Notes: a model not told the origin generated them from the letters alone. Shown: positions 1-7,922, numbered from the stretch's first letter. The stretch: DNA of 49,097 nt from CAYRUP01 sp964489265 (GCA_964489265.1 CAZAXX010000007.1:1-49097), one strand, 5' to 3'. Translations and numbers: made by a program.

Positions 1-623
1 ATTCCATTACGACCTGGGATGGAAAAATTGCCGCGCAAATGGCTTTATCTTGCGTCTATCGCACAGGTCAACTGTTTGGTGTTAAGCATTTAATTGATGT
101 GTTACTTGGAAAAGTAACGCCACAAATACAAAAATTCAATCACGAAAAAGTATCTACGTTTGGAATTGGTGTCGAACACAGTCGATCTCAATGGCAAAGT
201 ATTTTTCGACAATTAGTTGCGAGTCATTTATTGACGGTTGATTTAAGTGGATTTGGCAGCGTCAAGCTGACTGAAAAAAGTTTTCCTTTATTACGTGGCG
301 AGCATGGTATTGCATTTCGTAAAGAAATTGATTTACCTAAAGTAAAAACCAAAACGTCAAGCAAGCGTGAAACGAAAGTCACGCCATTACAGAGCGACGC
401 ATTGTGGCAAGCTTTAAAAGCAAAACGATTGGAGCTCGCGCATGAGCAGGGCGTGCCGCCGTATGTTATTTTTCATGATAGTACTTTAATTGAAATGCAT
501 GAGAAGAAGCCGAATTCGCTGGATGAGTTTGCGAAAATTTCAGGTGTTGGGCAAACTAAATTGCAACGCTATGGCGCTGCATTTCTTGATGTGATTGGTT
601 CGTATAGGACATTGTTAGCATAA
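1..623 (+). CDS. recQ: ATP-dependent DNA helicase RecQ, C-terminal part (5' end outside window)
   Basis: The reading frame is already open at the window edge: codons from base 3 onward encode S-I-T-T-W-D-G-K before the first ATG at 39, so that internal ATG is not the start and only the last ~207 residues are seen. The visible part covers the end of the zinc/RQC region (ALSCVYRTGQLFGVKHLIDV is typical of RecQ winged-helix domains) and a C-terminal HRDC domain (from about LWQALKAKRLELAHEQGVPP to the SGVGQTKLQRYG turn). RecQ is a 3'-5' DNA helicase in recombination and replication-fork repair; the RQC domain binds duplex DNA and HRDC modulates substrate choice. The helicase core lies upstream. 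The stop codon abuts the ATG of the next gene. Confidence 0.93.
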   Translation, partial: SITTWDGKIAAQMALSCVYRTGQLFGVKHLIDVLLGKVTPQIQKFNHEKVSTFGIGVEHSRSQWQSIFRQLVASHLLTVDLSGFGSVKLTEKSFPLLRGEHGIAFRKEIDLPKVKTKTSSKRETKVTPLQSDALWQALKAKRLELAHEQGVPPYVIFHDSTLIEMHEKKPNSLDEFAKISGVGQTKLQRYGAAFLDVIGSYRTLLA

Positions 624-1061
624 ATGAAATTTATTCTATTGGTTGGTCTGGTTATTTTTTCCTTAAGCCAACTCTCTTTTGCAACAACGGAAACGGTTAT
701 CTGGAAAGGAATATATTATTCCGGTATACCCAATAAAAATAATATCAGCAAGATGTATTGTAAATTACATACGCCTGGTATCTTTATTCATTCTGTCAAT
801 AAGGTGCTTCTGCATGGTGTTACCACAGATAAAAGAATTCGGTTAGATCATGCAACATTTAGTGAAGTAAAAAAACATGGGCTCTATTTTATGACAGGGG
901 AATTAATGGCACATGGAAAAACACATAAAAAGCTTTGGAATGACCGTATCCATTATTATTTATATAAACTCACGGAAAATGGTAAAACACAAGGTGTTTG
1001 GCGAACAAGAGAGTGTAAAGGATTGTATACTGGCGTTATAATTAAGCGTGCACATCATTAA
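624..1061 (+). CDS. Small exported protein of unknown function
   Basis: 145 residues starting on the base after the recQ stop, so it is probably cotranscribed with recQ. The first ~20 residues (MKFILLVGLVIFSLSQLSFA) form a clear Sec signal peptide with an A-x-A-like cleavage site near residue 20. The mature part is basic and rich in Lys, His, Tyr and Trp. Two Cys (in MYCKLH and RECKGL) could pair in the periplasm. I do not recognise the family. The signal peptide and close packing support a real gene. Confidence 0.7.
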   Translation: MKFILLVGLVIFSLSQLSFATTETVIWKGIYYSGIPNKNNISKMYCKLHTPGIFIHSVNKVLLHGVTTDKRIRLDHATFSEVKKHGLYFMTGELMAHGKTHKKLWNDRIHYYLYKLTENGKTQGVWRTRECKGLYTGVIIKRAHH

Positions 1062-1077
1062 CAAAAGGAGTTGAACA

Positions 1078-1329
1078 ATGAAGTTGTTATTAACGATAGG
1101 ATCAATGGTCGGTATTCTTTTTTTTGCAATTCAAGCGGATGCGGCTCGTCCTTGCAAAACAATTGTAGAAGCCTGCTTGGCAGCTGGTGTTATACAAAAG
1201 AGCGCTGCAAGAGATGTGATGTTTGAACAATGTGTGAAGCCGATTATCTCTGGGAAAAATATCGCGGGCGTTAATATTGATTCAGCTACCATTAACGCTT
1301 GTAAAGCAAAAGTAGCGGCTAATCGCTAA
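1078..1329 (+). CDS. Small cysteine-containing exported protein
   Basis: 83 residues with a strong ribosome site (AAAGGAG, 1063-1069) 8 bases before the ATG. Residues 1-22 are a signal peptide ending in ADA-A. The ~60-residue mature chain has four Cys, in RPCKTIVEAC, FEQCVKP and NACKAK, which suggests a compact helical protein with two disulfides in the periplasm. Similar short four-Cys exported proteins occur in intracellular gammaproteobacteria, but I cannot name a characterised one. It follows the previous exported protein by 16 bases, likely in the same transcript, and is followed directly by a repeat cluster. Confidence 0.7.
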   Translation: MKLLLTIGSMVGILFFAIQADAARPCKTIVEACLAAGVIQKSAARDVMFEQCVKPIISGKNIAGVNIDSATINACKAKVAANR

Positions 1330-1330
1330 A

Positions 1331-1486
1331 TGTCATCCTGAGCGCGTTGTCATCCTGTTGGGAGATCCTTCACTTCGTTCAGGATGACAATCGCAGCGTG
1401 TTGTCATCCTGAGAGCGCTTTTTGCTCGAAGGATCTCCTCATATCTATTGGGAGATCCTTCACTTTCGTTCAGGATGACAATCGCA
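1331..1486. repeat. Tandem dispersed-repeat cluster (TGTCATCCTG...CAGGATGACA)
   Basis: Two direct copies of a ~38-base unit containing GGGAGATCCTTCACTT...CGTTCAGGATGACAATCGCA lie at about 1358-1394 and 1448-1486; the second has one extra T. Inverted ends TGTCATCCTG (1331-1340, 1349-1357, 1402-1411) face CAGGATGACA, so each unit can fold into a hairpin. It separates two convergent genes and could also stop transcription. This looks like a REP/MITE-like intergenic palindrome of the kind widespread in proteobacteria. Confidence 0.85.
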
Positions 1487-2237
1487 CAGTCATTTTATGC
1501 GAGTATTGAATAAGCTGAGAAAGCCGAGCCGCATCACAAAAATTATCACTAAATACAGAATCGACAGATTTTGTAATTTGTTTAGCTATTTCTACCAAAG
1601 CAAATTGAGTGTCAACAGGGAAGGGATCCATGCTCGTATTCCCAGTAAAAACTCGTGTCACACTGTGCGTACAATTATCGAATTTTCTGTCATACAAGTT
1701 ACGCTTTTTCTCATCTTCAATATCCTTGATGAGTTTCGAAATATCAATATTTGTAATACCAATATTTAGAACCAAAATATATCGAGCGCAGCCAAAATCA
1801 GAAATACCACCATCCTGTGGGCTAAAAATAGAATTTTGCACAGCTTTATCAGAATGAAAATGCGCAACTGCTTTATAGTCTTCTGCGGTTTTATCAGCAA
1901 CCCTGCCATGTACCTTGCTTATACCTGTTCCTTGTAAAATAGTTAAATCGGGTAAAAAAATCCCACCTAATAAATGTGGGTCAGCAACTATTTTCCCCAA
2001 ATAATTTCGCAGAGTTTGCAATACATGAAAAACGGCATAATGTTGAGTTGGCATTAAACCTGTATTAAATAATTCTCTATATAAAATATTTTTATTTTTA
2101 GTCAGACTTTCCCCATTTCCTGTGATTTGAAAAATAACGCCTTGTGTTTGATTATTCCGATCCGCAATAGGAAATACTTTTGTATGAAATGTTTTATTGA
2201 ATTTAGCAAAATTTAATAATCTAGGCGCTCTAAACAT
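1470..2237 (-). CDS. Unrecognised protein with a His...NCxHxV motif; C-terminus formed by repeat DNA
   Basis: 255 residues, no signal peptide, ATG at 2237. No family is recognised with confidence. One segment (residues 185-199, KFDNCTHSVTRVFTG) resembles the N-C-x-H-F-V Cys motif of LRAT/permuted NlpC-P60-type papain-fold enzymes, and His126/His128 lie about 60 residues upstream in the H-before-C order of that group. A Cys hydrolase or acyltransferase is therefore conceivable but unproven. The last codons (V-R-L-S-S-stop) are read from the dispersed repeat, so the original C-terminus may have been replaced. It is divergent from the SRPBCC operon and shares that intergenic promoter region. Confidence 0.6.
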   Translation of the reverse strand: MFRAPRLLNFAKFNKTFHTKVFPIADRNNQTQGVIFQITGNGESLTKNKNILYRELFNTGLMPTQHYAVFHVLQTLRNYLGKIVADPHLLGGIFLPDLTILQGTGISKVHGRVADKTAEDYKAVAHFHSDKAVQNSIFSPQDGGISDFGCARYILVLNIGITNIDISKLIKDIEDEKKRNLYDRKFDNCTHSVTRVFTGNTSMDPFPVDTQFALVEIAKQITKSVDSVFSDNFCDAARLSQLIQYSHKMTVRLSS

Positions 2238-2253
2238 AAATCTATCTCCAATC

Positions 2254-2280
2254 TTGACATATAGTAAACTCGCATATAAT
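2254..2280 (+). promoter_or_regulatory. Sigma-70-type promoter of the SRPBCC-marR-methyltransferase operon
   Basis: A perfect -35 hexamer TTGACA (2254-2259) is followed after 15 bases by a perfect -10 TATAAT (2275-2280); reading the -10 as the overlapping TAATAT gives a 17-base spacer. The start codon at 2316 is about 35 bases downstream, with an AGAGGG ribosome site between. The site lies in the 78-base divergent gap with the 2237 gene, and a MarR regulator in the operon could act here. Confidence 0.65.
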
Positions 2281-2315
2281 ATCTTACTTTACTTAATTAG
2301 AAAGAGGGTAAGCTA

Positions 2316-2738
2316 ATGTGGGTCAAATCATATAGTAAAATCTATCAAAACGTCAAAAAAGAAGATGTATGGCGTTTATGGTCAGATGTAAATAATTGGC
2401 CAAAATGGGATAGGGAACTTGAGTATTGCAAAATGGATGCTTCTTTCACCGAAGGCAGTCATTTTATTTTAAAACCTATTAAAGGCCCAAAGGTAAAAAT
2501 AGTTTTATCTGAAGTGATTAATAATAAAAAATTTACGGATTACACCAAGTTTCCTGGTGCGATTATGTATGATGCGCATGAGCTTGAAGAAACCCCAAGC
2601 GGTTTGCGTATTACCAGTACGATTACTGTAAAAGGTTTTCTGAGTTTTCTATGGACTAAGCTCGTTGCAAAAAATGTTGCGGCTGGTGTGCCTAAGCACA
2701 TGGATGCATTAGTTGAATTAGCGAGTGCACGCTCATGA
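2316..2738 (+). CDS. SRPBCC (START-like / polyketide cyclase) family protein
   Basis: 140 residues. The N-terminal pattern (SKIYQNVKKEDVWRLWSDVNNWPKWD) is the classic opening of SRPBCC proteins, which form a deep hydrophobic pocket for small ligands. The middle (EGSHFILKPIKG..KIVLSEVI) and the C-terminal helix (LWTKLVAKNVAAGVPKHMDALVELA) fit the helix-grip fold and the family's usual ~140-150 residues. The ligand is unknown. Its stop overlaps the marR start by 4 bases, so translation is probably coupled, and a small molecule may link the pocket protein, the MarR sensor and the methyltransferase downstream. Confidence 0.85.
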   Translation: MWVKSYSKIYQNVKKEDVWRLWSDVNNWPKWDRELEYCKMDASFTEGSHFILKPIKGPKVKIVLSEVINNKKFTDYTKFPGAIMYDAHELEETPSGLRITSTITVKGFLSFLWTKLVAKNVAAGVPKHMDALVELASARS

Positions 2739-3217
2739 GTTCTGTGTTTAGTGTCGACGAACCAGAAGAAAGTCCTGGGTTTTTACTCTGGCAAACGACA
2801 ATTACCTGGCAGCGCTTAATTAAAAAAGCACTTGATAGTTATAATCTCTCTCATGCACAATTTGTTATTCTTGCAATTACACTGTGGCATGAAAGTAAAA
2901 ATATCGACGTTTCACAAAGTTTAATAATACGGCAATCCAAACTTGATAAAATGACTGTTTCAAAATCGTTTAAGAAGCTTGTAATCGAAGGGTATGTTGA
3001 ACGAATGGAACATAAAGAAGATACCCGTGCTAAAGCAGTCAGTCTTACAAAAAAAGGTAAAAAATTAATATCGAAATTAATTCCAATTGTTGAGAAAATT
3101 GATGAAGAATTTTTTGGTGTTCTTAAAAAGAATGATCGACGATCGCTTATTTACAATTTAAATAATCTTATTAAAGGAAAAAATATCTTATGGATGGAAG
3201 AAAAGAACCAGAAGTAA
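2735..3217 (+). CDS. MarR-family transcriptional regulator
   Basis: 160 residues with the MarR layout: an N-terminal dimerisation helix (WQTTITWQRLIKKALDSY), a winged helix with recognition-helix region (IIRQSKLDKMTVSKSFKKLV), and a wing (GYVERMEHKEDTRAKAVSLTKKGKKL) carrying the D-x-R-A-K signature. MarR proteins are dimeric repressors released by small ligands, often controlling their own operon. It overlaps the SRPBCC gene by 4 bases and the methyltransferase gene by 28 bases. It could repress the promoter at 2254-2280; no operator was resolved with confidence. Confidence 0.9.
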   Translation: MSSVFSVDEPEESPGFLLWQTTITWQRLIKKALDSYNLSHAQFVILAITLWHESKNIDVSQSLIIRQSKLDKMTVSKSFKKLVIEGYVERMEHKEDTRAKAVSLTKKGKKLISKLIPIVEKIDEEFFGVLKKNDRRSLIYNLNNLIKGKNILWMEEKNQK

Positions 3218-4098
3218 AAAAAGAAGATAAAAAACAAGTGAGTGACACGGCTTTGCCCGTTTTAGCATGCAAGGCGGCAACCTCTGATCCAGAATATTGG
3301 TTAACAGAGGAAAAATGTGGAACTCGTGAAAAGCCTTTATCGAGCATTAAAAAATATGCTCAGTTTTTTTTATCTAAAGATCAGATTGAAGCAGCCGCAA
3401 AACATCCAAATGTGAAAAATATGAAAACGGTGAGTGTTCGTGAAAGATGGATAAATAAATTGTTCCACCAATATGTCAAAACACATGGATACAAACAAAT
3501 TATTATTTTAGGAGCAGGTTATGACATTCGTCCATTAAAAAAGAGCCTTCATGAGCGTCGGGTCAAAGAAAAACCCAATCCTCTTTATGCAGGTGTTAAG
3601 TTTTGGGAAATCGATAGGGCTGAAATTTTGGATAATAAGAAGAAATGTCTTGAGGAACACAATCTTAATGAAAATGCGACTTATATCAAAGCTGATTATA
3701 CTAATCCTGATTTCATCAGACAGTTATTAGAAAGTGGACTCAATCCTCAAGAACCCATCTTTGTTATCTTTGAAGGCAATCTAATGTACTTAGAAAATGA
3801 AAAACAAGCAGAAAATGTTTTTAATCTTCTTAAATTTACATTTAAAAATTTCGTCATTGCATTTGATTATTTTCCTCAATCTGTAGTTGATATGATTAGC
3901 GCGAGAGCTAAATCAAACCCCGCATCAAATGAAAGTTTATGGAAAACTGGCATTAATAATTTGCAAGATTTTGCAAGCAAATGTGGATTGACAGTAATTG
4001 ACAACCAAAGCATCGGTAAATTATCGAAAGACTTAGGTGTTGACGCTAATCCTTCGCCTGGAGCTAACAGTTATTCTGTGTGTGCTTTAAGAAAATGA
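3190..4098 (+). CDS. SAM-dependent methyltransferase, leucine carboxyl methyltransferase-like family
   Basis: 302 residues. The pattern VSDTALPVLACKAATSDPE near the N-terminus, the SAM-binding GAGYDIRPLKKSL and the following acidic strand FWEIDRAEILDNKK are hallmarks of the PF04072/TIGR00027 group, which methylates carboxyl or hydroxyl groups of small molecules or proteins. FVIFEGNLMYLE matches the conserved E-G-x-x-x-Y-L motif. The gene starts inside marR (28-base overlap) with AAAGGA upstream. A GTG at 3238 is an alternative start closer to the family's usual N-terminus. The substrate is unknown; natural-product-like or lipid carboxylates are typical guesses for the family. Confidence 0.88.
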   Translation: MDGRKEPEVKKEDKKQVSDTALPVLACKAATSDPEYWLTEEKCGTREKPLSSIKKYAQFFLSKDQIEAAAKHPNVKNMKTVSVRERWINKLFHQYVKTHGYKQIIILGAGYDIRPLKKSLHERRVKEKPNPLYAGVKFWEIDRAEILDNKKKCLEEHNLNENATYIKADYTNPDFIRQLLESGLNPQEPIFVIFEGNLMYLENEKQAENVFNLLKFTFKNFVIAFDYFPQSVVDMISARAKSNPASNESLWKTGINNLQDFASKCGLTVIDNQSIGKLSKDLGVDANPSPGANSYSVCALRK

Positions 4099-4164
4099 AA
4101 TGAATGTTAGGGGCGGACCCTGAGGAGGTGCGAAGCACCGCTTAGATTCCGCACCCTTGACCAT

Positions 4165-4201
4165 ATTTCCAGTAAATTACATTACTGGAAATGTATTTTT
4201 T
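4165..4201 (+). terminator. Rho-independent terminator after the methyltransferase operon
   Basis: A perfect 11-bp stem (ATTTCCAGTAA at 4165-4175 with TTACTGGAAAT at 4182-4192) and a 6-base loop, followed by a T-rich tail to 4201. A smaller hairpin, GGTGC-GAA-GCACC, lies at 4127-4139. The rest of the gap up to 4373 shows no convincing gene. Confidence 0.7.
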
Positions 4202-4373
4202 GGATCTAAGGTGAATCCCACAAATAAGTGCATATGCGGTTTTATATCACTTTGCCAGGTTATTTCTCAACTTTATTACTTCACTCCATCAATCCACGTG
4301 TTAAAATCACACACCTCAGCTTGTGAATGAGAAAAAATAGACATTATAAATTTAACGTTTTAGAGGTTGATTT

Positions 4374-5024
4374 ATGCATTCAGGTGCTTACCCCAAAGAA
4401 GAAAAAAATAGCAGCTCAGAGACCTGCTCTGAATTAATCGAAAAATTAGCCGAAAGCGTTAAAGTTCATTGCGATCCAGATCGTTATAAGCATTGGTCAA
4501 ATCCACACATGTATTTCCTACCAGCGGTAACTAAATCCGACTTGGAAACCCTTAAAAGGAATCTCAATGAAGTTCTTGAAAATAAGATCCTCTCTAAAGA
4601 CGATCTTGAAAAATTGAACCCTGGCACGTTAAGAGATCTTTTCACGAATGAATATGGTAAACAGGCTTTAAAAGAAAAATTATTCACTGTAAAAGAGTTA
4701 GATATTGGGAGTTGTCTTTTTAGTCGATTTACGACTGAAAAAGGCCTCACTTTGTTAAGAAATACCAAAGGCATTCCGGTAAAAGAATTAGCTAAACTTG
4801 TCTTCTATGAAGCCTTAGACGCGGATTTTAGTGAGCTAGATACGGCTCTCAATGATGGTAATATAAATAGCATACAAGAGAAAACAGCAGATAGTTTAGG
4901 TGGAATTTTAATGATTAAATATTACAATGAAAATAAAAAAACTCCTCTTAAGACTACTGCCAATAATGAAAAAGCGGAATTGACTAATGATGAAAGACCT
5001 TCATTACAATTCGGGTGCAGCTAA
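4374..5024 (+). CDS. Orphan helical protein with 31-residue repeats (possible effector)
   Basis: 216 residues, no signal peptide or membrane segment, ATG with AGAGG upstream. No named family is recognised. Internal units begin near residues 73 (LSKDDLEKLNPGTLRDL), 104 (FTVKELDIGSCLF) and 135 (PVKELAKL), a period of 31, each with the pattern [LFP]-[TSV]-x-[DE]-x-L. The same period and pattern occur at the C-terminus of the 658-aa protein at 21758-23734. Such helical repeats are common in proteins that intracellular bacteria deliver into hosts, so an effector role is plausible but only inferred. Expression is monocistronic. Confidence 0.65.
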   Translation: MHSGAYPKEEKNSSSETCSELIEKLAESVKVHCDPDRYKHWSNPHMYFLPAVTKSDLETLKRNLNEVLENKILSKDDLEKLNPGTLRDLFTNEYGKQALKEKLFTVKELDIGSCLFSRFTTEKGLTLLRNTKGIPVKELAKLVFYEALDADFSELDTALNDGNINSIQEKTADSLGGILMIKYYNENKKTPLKTTANNEKAELTNDERPSLQFGCS

Positions 5025-5033
5025 TAAAAAAAA

Positions 5034-5060
5034 CGGGCGTTCTCCCGGATTCCTTTTTTT
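5034..5060 (+). terminator. Possible weak terminator
   Basis: A short stem CGGG-cgttct-CCCG (5034-5047) preceded by an A run and followed by a 7-T run (5054-5060), placed just after the stop codon at 5024. The 4-bp stem is short, so confidence is modest. Confidence 0.4.
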
Positions 5061-5208
5061 ATTTATCAAACCATTTTATTAAAGTTTCTTCACCAAATTT
5101 GTCATTTATGTAAGATAAATATCTTACCAATTCCATTTCATAATACGCTTTGAATTGCTAAATTTCTATTATGAATTTTCTGCTATCTCTGCGAAACAAG
5201 AACCTTTT

Positions 5209-5688
5209 TCATCGTTTAAAAGTTCGAACTGCCGTTAAAGCCAAAGCCGCTACACCAATACATCCCGTAACGGCAAAAATTTTACGTGTGGTATTCATCT
5301 CCCTTTCAGCATTATTTATGGCATTTTTACTTGCTAACATAAGACCTTCATCAGTGTCGAAGATAAATCCTGCAATTGTTTCCTTCATATTAAAATTATT
5401 ATCCAAAATGGTAAGTTGTCCATTTTTATTAACTTCCAATATGCCTGCAGTTACCTTACGACTAATAAAATATTCGTTAGGATCTTGACCACGCTCATAG
5501 TCATAAAAATATAACTTGTAATACCGACTGTCATTTGGCAGGTTATTCTTAATTTCTGAACCAATAACATAATTTTCACGAGCAGAAATAGAAGTAATAT
5601 CTTGATCTAAATCTTCTCTCGAAATAGATTTAATAAATTTACAAATTTTTTTTTGCTGAGATTCCCAATAAAATAATCTAGCAAACAT
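5209..5688 (-). CDS. Unrecognised protein with a C-terminal membrane anchor
   Basis: 159 residues, ATG at 5688 with a G-rich ribosome site (TGGGGG) upstream. Most of the chain is soluble and charged. Residues ~136-155 (KIFAVTGCIGVAALALTAV) form one hydrophobic helix followed by a short basic tail (RTFKR), giving a tail-anchored layout. There is no signal peptide and no recognised domain. Tail-anchored proteins without signal peptides are known among effectors that insert into host membranes, but an inner-membrane protein is equally possible. An overlapping opposite-strand frame (5171-5488) has a worse composition and no ribosome site. Confidence 0.6.
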   Translation of the reverse strand: MFARLFYWESQQKKICKFIKSISREDLDQDITSISARENYVIGSEIKNNLPNDSRYYKLYFYDYERGQDPNEYFISRKVTAGILEVNKNGQLTILDNNFNMKETIAGFIFDTDEGLMLASKNAINNAEREMNTTRKIFAVTGCIGVAALALTAVRTFKR

Positions 5689-5774
5689 TGTATACCCCCA
5701 TCCTTGCGGTTTTTCCGAGTTTTATTATTAGAAAGACTTTTCTTTAATAATGCAACAAATAAGCTTCTAAAACG

Positions 5775-5790
5775 TTCTATAATTATAGAA
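5775..5790 (+). promoter_or_regulatory. 16-base perfect palindrome overlapping a -10 box upstream of the ankyrin gene
   Basis: TTCTATAATTATAGAA is a perfect palindrome containing TATAAT (5778-5783), 64 bases before the ATG at 5854. No good -35 is seen 16-18 bases upstream, so an activator or a repressor binding the palindrome may control it. Confidence 0.4.
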
Positions 5791-5853
5791 GATCTGTGCT
5801 TTTTATAGTTTTTAACTTATTAAAAATACTAGATTTTTCTTCAAGAGGCTTTT

Positions 5854-7881
5854 ATGTCTCAAGCAAGAAAGCCCAAGCAAGCAGCAACCATTATGGCTTT
5901 GATGAAGAGCCTGGGGCGCCCTACCGCTTTTACAGGTGTTTGTCGCGGGCTTGCTTTAATGGCTGAAAGAGCGCGTCGGTGCGGGGAATATGATAAGTTT
6001 GTCAGTAGAATGGATTTTCTAGGACAAATTAAAGAAAACGAAATTTCCACGTTAAAACAAATCATACAAATTGCCGAACAATATCGAAATAAAATTGTTA
6101 AAGAACTCGAAGAAAAAATTAATGCAATTAAGCTTAACGTTCACTCTAAAACAAAAGAAGAAATAGATGACGAAATAGAGAAGACAATTGAAAACGCAAT
6201 TATGGCGAATGCAAATGAAGAAGGATTCATTCCAATCACTAGCACACTGACTTTTGAAGACGCTGAAGAACCTATTCTGCTAACGCCAAGCGATCTCTTA
6301 CAATTGTTAACAATAAAACCTTTCTTTGAGCAAATCTGGGCACATTTCAATCCTGACGCTATTAAAGAATTTCTAGAAATCACCGGACCTTCATTACATC
6401 AACGACTTGATGCTCATAAGATTGAACAGTTGATATATGATCCTGATTCCAGGGACTTGAGAATTTCACCGTTACTTAAACCTACCCTATATCCACTTTT
6501 CCAAAATAATAAATCAGGTTCTGAAGATGGTTATCTAAAATTATTTTTAGATGCGGTGGAAAAAGCTAGTTCTTTAGCAACCAATCATTACGACTCAGTA
6601 GGTTTAGTGCTTAGTTTTCACGATCATGCAATACACCTATTCTATGATAAAAATAACTGGCAGATTACAAATCATTCTGAACTTATCACCCGTAAAACAA
6701 CGAGTGAAGTAATAGATGTAATTAAATTAATAGAACAAAGTATCCGGGCTAAAGAACTGGAAATGAAATCTAATGAAAGTGGCTTCAACCCTCTTCCTAT
6801 GGAACAATATAACAATCCAGTTCCTAATTTAATTTTCCAACTTTATAGTGACAATCCACCAGCAGCATTAAAAGATGAACTAGATGAGCTAGTGCAAGCA
6901 TCATTAACTACAGCTTGTCAGGCTGAGAACTTCAATAAACGCGACAGCAGTGATGCATCTGTATTAGAGACTGCTGTGCAGGCTGGTCGTGATGATCTTC
7001 TTCAGACATTGTTGACGACGAATCCAAAAAGTGAAATCGATGTAAATAATTTAAATGTTGCATTAACCAGAGCAGTTCAAGTTGGTCGTGTTGAATTAGT
7101 TGAAACATTACTAAAGGCCGACGCTAATCCTCATGCATGGAAAGATCTAATAGGTATTGCCGCTAAAAATAACTCTATGGACATCGTTGCAGCCTTAGTA
7201 AAAGCCAACGCTCCTGGAGTCGAAGCGCTGTTATCTGAAGCCCAACAAAAAGGAAATTTCGAGCTTGTTAAAACGTTACTGAAAGCGGGAATTAAAGGTG
7301 GCGAAACATTACTTTATAAAGCTGCAGAAAAAGGGGATTTAAAGCTTGTTCAAGCTATACTTGAAGCAGGCATTGATCCTAATATTTATTTTATAGATAA
7401 AACACCGTTATTTATTGCAGCACAAAAAGGTTTTTCGGAATGCGTAGCTCTGCTTCTTCAACATGGTGCGGATGCAAAAAAACCTTGTGCCATGAAACAG
7501 AATCAATTACAGCAATACGGAATGATCTATCGAGTCATTGCACAAGTAGATGAATATATCAAAAATAATAATAACAACCCAACGCTTAATGTGACACCGT
7601 ACGATATTGCTCATATTTTTGGGAAAGAAAATGTCGAGAAAATTTTTCTCGAACACAATCAAAAAAAACAGGCTGCTGATGAAGCAGTTCACGCTGAGGT
7701 AAAACAGTTATCTTCTTTAAGAGACTCTGGTAAACATCCATTTTTTCAAGCTGTGAATCAGGCTGTTAATGATTCGCCTTTTAAGGCATTAATAGTAGAA
7801 AATAAGTTAGAACAACAGAATAAATCACAACAATCTGATCCTTTCGAAGAGCAATCAACGGGAAAGAAAAACAAAAGCTAA
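5854..7881 (+). CDS. Ankyrin-repeat protein with a C58-like cysteine-protease pattern (likely effector)
   Basis: 675 residues, no signal peptide. Residues ~366-545 hold five to six ankyrin repeats (units such as GRVELVETLLKADANPHAW, GDLKLVQAILEAGIDPN and TPLFIAAQKGFSECVALLLQ). The N-terminal ~300 residues contain FTGVCRGLALM (Cys30 at the start of a helix) and, far downstream, SFHDHAIHLFYD followed by NNWQITN (His258, Asp265 or Asn273). This Cys...H-A-I...D/N spacing resembles YopT/C58 and related papain-fold effectors. A coiled-coil segment lies at ~60-115. The C-terminus (DPFEEQSTGKKNKS) is acidic then polar, as in type IVB-secreted proteins. It stands alone between a minus-strand gene and a strong terminator. 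Ankyrin identity is firm; protease activity is inferred. Confidence 0.85.
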   Translation: MSQARKPKQAATIMALMKSLGRPTAFTGVCRGLALMAERARRCGEYDKFVSRMDFLGQIKENEISTLKQIIQIAEQYRNKIVKELEEKINAIKLNVHSKTKEEIDDEIEKTIENAIMANANEEGFIPITSTLTFEDAEEPILLTPSDLLQLLTIKPFFEQIWAHFNPDAIKEFLEITGPSLHQRLDAHKIEQLIYDPDSRDLRISPLLKPTLYPLFQNNKSGSEDGYLKLFLDAVEKASSLATNHYDSVGLVLSFHDHAIHLFYDKNNWQITNHSELITRKTTSEVIDVIKLIEQSIRAKELEMKSNESGFNPLPMEQYNNPVPNLIFQLYSDNPPAALKDELDELVQASLTTACQAENFNKRDSSDASVLETAVQAGRDDLLQTLLTTNPKSEIDVNNLNVALTRAVQVGRVELVETLLKADANPHAWKDLIGIAAKNNSMDIVAALVKANAPGVEALLSEAQQKGNFELVKTLLKAGIKGGETLLYKAAEKGDLKLVQAILEAGIDPNIYFIDKTPLFIAAQKGFSECVALLLQHGADAKKPCAMKQNQLQQYGMIYRVIAQVDEYIKNNNNNPTLNVTPYDIAHIFGKENVEKIFLEHNQKKQAADEAVHAEVKQLSSLRDSGKHPFFQAVNQAVNDSPFKALIVENKLEQQNKSQQSDPFEEQSTGKKNKS

Positions 7882-7896
7882 ATAATTAGATGAAAC

Positions 7897-7922
7897 AACC
7901 CATCAGCCACCGCTGATGGGTT
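7897..7922. terminator. Hairpin terminator between convergent genes
   Basis: A perfect 11-bp stem (7897-7907 with 7912-7922) and the 4-base loop CACC, directly after the ankyrin stop and 7 bases from the end of the convergent NTF2-like gene. It can serve both strands, though the U-tract is weak on each side. Confidence 0.65.

Noticed and set aside
1331..1486. CRISPR array
   Set aside because: Only two to three irregular units with internal dyad symmetry, no regular spacers and no cas genes.
5171..5488. 105-aa plus-strand frame
   Set aside because: It lies inside the better-supported minus-strand gene 5209-5688, has no ribosome site and starts beside no promoter.
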